This document shows, piece by piece, positions 62,380-64,000 of a stretch of 64,000 nt of DNA. Below the pieces are notes generated by a model. The model was not told the DNA's origin. It did not search any database and saw only the letters and a program-made list of their open reading frames with translations. The translations under genes and the position numbers were made by a program. Numbering within the stretch: the stretch's first letter is position 1; each line of letters opens with the position of its first letter. The DNA comes from an uncultured Oceanisphaera sp. (GTDB taxonomy: Bacteria > Pseudomonadota > Gammaproteobacteria > Enterobacterales > Aeromonadaceae). The stretch is taken from contig NZ_CANLZU010000004.1 in NCBI RefSeq assembly GCF_947495715.1, positions 119,681 through 183,680 on the forward strand. The letters run 5' to 3'.

Positions 62380-63157
62380 CACCCTGAATATTGCCGTGCT
62401 GGTCTCCGAGGGCCAGCATCCGGTATCCGGGCGGGCGCGGCGCGCCCATCAGGATGCCTGCGCCCTGGAACTGGCTCTTTCTTTGCCTACGTCTCTGAAC
62501 GGCAAGGTGAGCGCCATTCACGCCGGGGATCCCGAGCAGGATGCCCTGCGAGATTACCTCGGCATGGGCATCGATGGCCTGACGGTACTGAAGCAGACGG
62601 CGGAAGACGATGCTCTGGCGGTGCTTTATCCCTACCTGAGCGAACAGCAGCCCGATATTCTGCTGACCGGCGTACGGGCCGAGTGTGGCGAAGGCTCCGG
62701 CCTGCTGCCCTACCTGCTGGCCGAACGCCTGGGCTGGCCCCTGGTGACCGGCATCGCGGCCATTGAGTCAATCGAGAACGACGAGGCCAGCCTGCTGCAG
62801 GCCCTGCCCAGAGGGCAGCGCCGGCGCATCAGGGTCAAACTGCCCTTCGTCGCCAGTGTGGAAAGTGCCGCCGCCGAGCCTCGGCAGATTGCCTTTGCCA
62901 GGGCCCGGCGCGGTAACATAGCGCGGCTGACCCCGGCCACCGAAGCCGATCTGGCGCGGGCAGAGTGGACCCTGTCGGCGGCCAAGTCCCGGCCCAAGCG
63001 GCTCAAGGTGTCGACCGCCAAGACCGCCGCCGACCGCTTCAAGCAGGCCACCGCCAAGGCCCAGGGCGGCAAGGGTCAGATCATCCGCGATGATCCCCAG
63101 GCCGCCGCCAAGGCCATCTTTGATCTGCTGGTAGAGGAGGGCGTACTGAGGAAGTAG
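62369..63157 (+). CDS. etfB: Electron transfer flavoprotein beta subunit
   Basis: The protein has 262 residues and is the partner of EtfA. It has the adenine-nucleotide-binding fold (LNIAVLVSEGQHP, GLLPYLLAERLGWPLVTGIAA, RRRIRVKLPFVASVES). The C-terminal part (KAKSRPKRLKVSTAKTAADR-like, about 205-235) is lysine-rich. It ends the dgc operon, with a terminator 33 bases downstream. Assignment rests mainly on the tandem arrangement and fold motifs. Confidence 0.92.
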   Translation: MQPDTLNIAVLVSEGQHPVSGRARRAHQDACALELALSLPTSLNGKVSAIHAGDPEQDALRDYLGMGIDGLTVLKQTAEDDALAVLYPYLSEQQPDILLTGVRAECGEGSGLLPYLLAERLGWPLVTGIAAIESIENDEASLLQALPRGQRRRIRVKLPFVASVESAAAEPRQIAFARARRGNIARLTPATEADLARAEWTLSAAKSRPKRLKVSTAKTAADRFKQATAKAQGGKGQIIRDDPQAAAKAIFDLLVEEGVLRK

Positions 63158-63189
63158 GGTGAATAAAATTTGTCTTGGGGAAGACAGCA

Positions 63190-63218
63190 AAACGCCGGCA
63201 AATGCCGGCGTTTTTGTT
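63190..63218 (+). terminator. Rho-independent terminator of the dgc operon
   Basis: A 10-bp perfect stem AACGCCGGCA / TGCCGGCGTT with a two-base loop (likely four in practice) then TTTTTGTTT. Confidence 0.92.
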
Positions 63219-63250
63219 TCTGATGTGTCATGTCCGACGGTTTTTTACCG

Positions 63251-63280
63251 TCATTCTCGCGAAGGCGGGAATCCAGAGCA
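63251..63280. repeat. REP-like palindrome
   Basis: TCATTCTCGCGAAGGCGGGA followed by ATCCAGAGC. Same family as the palindromes near 6450 and 7640 and a common intergenic repeat in proteobacteria. Confidence 0.6.
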
Positions 63281-63422
63281 GACGCCACCAAACCTGGCCC
63301 GAGCACCGTTATCCCAAAAAAACCGACACCCAAAACCACCATCAAACCTCGACCTTCACAAGTGCTTGTCGCTTGCCGTATCGTGCACTGTCGTCGGCCA
63401 AAGCGCACTGCTTCTCCGGCAC

Positions 63423-63480
63423 GCCGTAAACCCATCCATGGGGGCTCCGCTGCGCCATCCATGGCGCAGAGGGCCGGCGA
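63423..63480. repeat. Dispersed CGTAAACCCATCCATGG repeat with nested palindrome
   Basis: CGTAAACCCATCCATGGGGG is followed by GCGCCATCCATGGCGC, a 16-base perfect palindrome. The first part also occurs in both MITE copies and at 56935-56955 (reverse). Confidence 0.65.
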
Positions 63481-63532
63481 AGCAGACACCCTTTACCCTC
63501 CTCGGTTGGACACGGAGTTGACTGTCAGTACC

Positions 63533-63592
63533 GTAGGTTGGCGATGAGCGAAGCGAATCCCAACATGGTGGCCGCCGTCAGACATGTTGGGA
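63533..63592. repeat. Intergenic repeat of the GTAGGTTGG...CCCAACATG type
   Basis: GTAGGTTGGCGATGAGCGAA begins a widely seen intergenic repeat, with CCCAACATG and CATGTTGGG forming an inverted pair across about 18 bases. 63593-63820 shows no recognisable gene. Confidence 0.5.
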
Positions 63593-63820
63593 CTCGTTCC
63601 TCGTTCCATCTACCATTGCAGACAGGCAGCATTCTCATGAGGGTGATCTGCTCGACTTTTCCTTCAAGGCCAATCGACGGAATATACGGTTGATTCAGGG
63701 CTTTTTTGAACGAGGAGGGTAGGGGATAACGCTTTGTTATAGGGAAAAGCACGGAATTTACAGTAAGTAATGTGCTACGAGCCTATCAATCAACAGTTAC
63801 AAGTGATAAAAATATCCAAG

Positions 63821-64000
63821 TAATTTGGGGTCAGGTCTCACATTTCACATGAGCCTTTACGGCTCGACTAACTGTCATGCGGCTTACACCAAAATGACTT
63901 CCAACCTCTTCAAGCGAAGGTGTGTAATTTGGGGTCAGGTCTCACATTTCACATGAGCCTTTACGGCTCGACTAACTGTCATGCGGCTTACACCAAAATG
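63821..64000. repeat. 104-bp direct tandem repeat, second copy cut by window edge
   Basis: TAATTTGGGGTCAGGTCTCA begins at 63821 and again at 63925. The following bases are identical as far as the window allows (76 bases of copy two). 104 is not a multiple of three, so the copies read in different frames. Confidence 0.95.
63935..64000 (-). pseudogene. C-terminal end of a probable REP-associated (Y1/IS200-like) transposase, partial
   Basis: Reading the minus strand from the edge gives HFGVSRMTVSRAVKAHVKCET and a stop at 63937-63935, the helix-turn-helix tail typical of REP-associated tyrosine transposases. Its DNA motif TTTGGGGTCAGGTCT often accompanies such genes. Most of the gene lies outside the window. 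The same tail is duplicated at 63831-63924 (with additional upstream codons LEEVGS) and cannot be translated in phase with it. Whether the gene outside is intact is unknown. Confidence 0.5.

Noticed and set aside
63821..64000. CRISPR-like array from the repeated TAATTTGGGGTCAGG unit
   Set aside because: Only two copies, the entire 104-base unit repeats without distinct spacers, and the sequence encodes a transposase tail.
1..64000. tRNA or rRNA genes
   Set aside because: No cloverleaf-like TTCGANNCC plus anticodon arm or rRNA core was recognised by eye; a covariance-model scan would be needed to exclude them.

Overview
The window is GC-rich, tightly packed DNA from a gammaproteobacterium, most likely marine or halophilic. 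The evidence is two BCCT carriers, an NhaC Na+/H+ antiporter, a TRAP carrier, a TorR-like two-component system and a FabB closely matching the gammaproteobacterial type. The genus cannot be fixed from this sequence. Nearly all of the window is devoted to catabolism of quaternary amines (betaines) and of the one-carbon units they release.

Layout: (1) 1-4.9 kb: ATP-dependent hydantoinase/oxoprolinase genes (hyuA, cut by the window edge, and hyuB) and an NCS1 permease. (2) 5.1-13.2 kb: fabB, a LysR regulator, nhaC, and a minus-strand operon of a TorR-like response regulator, a periplasmic binding protein and a hybrid histidine kinase. (3) 13.5-21 kb: a PuuE-type allantoinase, glutathione-independent formaldehyde dehydrogenase fdhA and NAD-dependent formate dehydrogenase fdsGBA. 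(4) 21.3-27.3 kb: divergent glycine betaine monooxygenase genes gbcB/gbcA, then a three-gene TRAP transporter. (5) 27.4-37.3 kb: a carnitine block (acetoacetyl-CoA synthetase, cdhB, cdhR, cdhC, cdhA, BCCT carrier, AraC/GlxA regulator) lying exactly between two inverted copies of a ~365-bp MITE-like element. (6) 37.3-42.1 kb: gamma-butyrobetaine hydroxylase, a second BCCT carrier and a GbdR-like regulator. (7) 42.3-51.5 kb: LysR regulator, class II aldolase, ProXWV-type ABC transporter, mandelate-racemase-subgroup enolase, GhrA-like dehydrogenase, SDR and HIBADH-like dehydrogenase; this looks like an uncharacterised pathway. (8) 51.6-55.1 kb: a second GbdR-like regulator, an MDR oxidoreductase, a LysR regulator and the 3' remnant of a third gbdR. 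(9) 55.2-63.2 kb: the dimethylglycine demethylase operon (dipeptidase, DUF5943-type protein, dgcA, dgcB, etfA, etfB). (10) 63.2-64 kb: dispersed repeats and the duplicated 3' end of a probable REP-associated transposase.

How the genes fit: gamma-butyrobetaine is hydroxylated to L-carnitine. CdhA oxidises this to 3-dehydrocarnitine, and CdhC plus acetyl-CoA splits it into acetoacetate and betainyl-CoA. CdhB releases glycine betaine, and the CoA ligase activates acetoacetate. GbcAB and DgcAB/ETF strip two methyl groups, giving sarcosine and formaldehyde. FdhA and FdsGBA oxidise formaldehyde to CO2. The hydantoinase block could feed sarcosine from N-methylhydantoin (inference). Sarcosine oxidase and serine hydroxymethyltransferase are not in the window.
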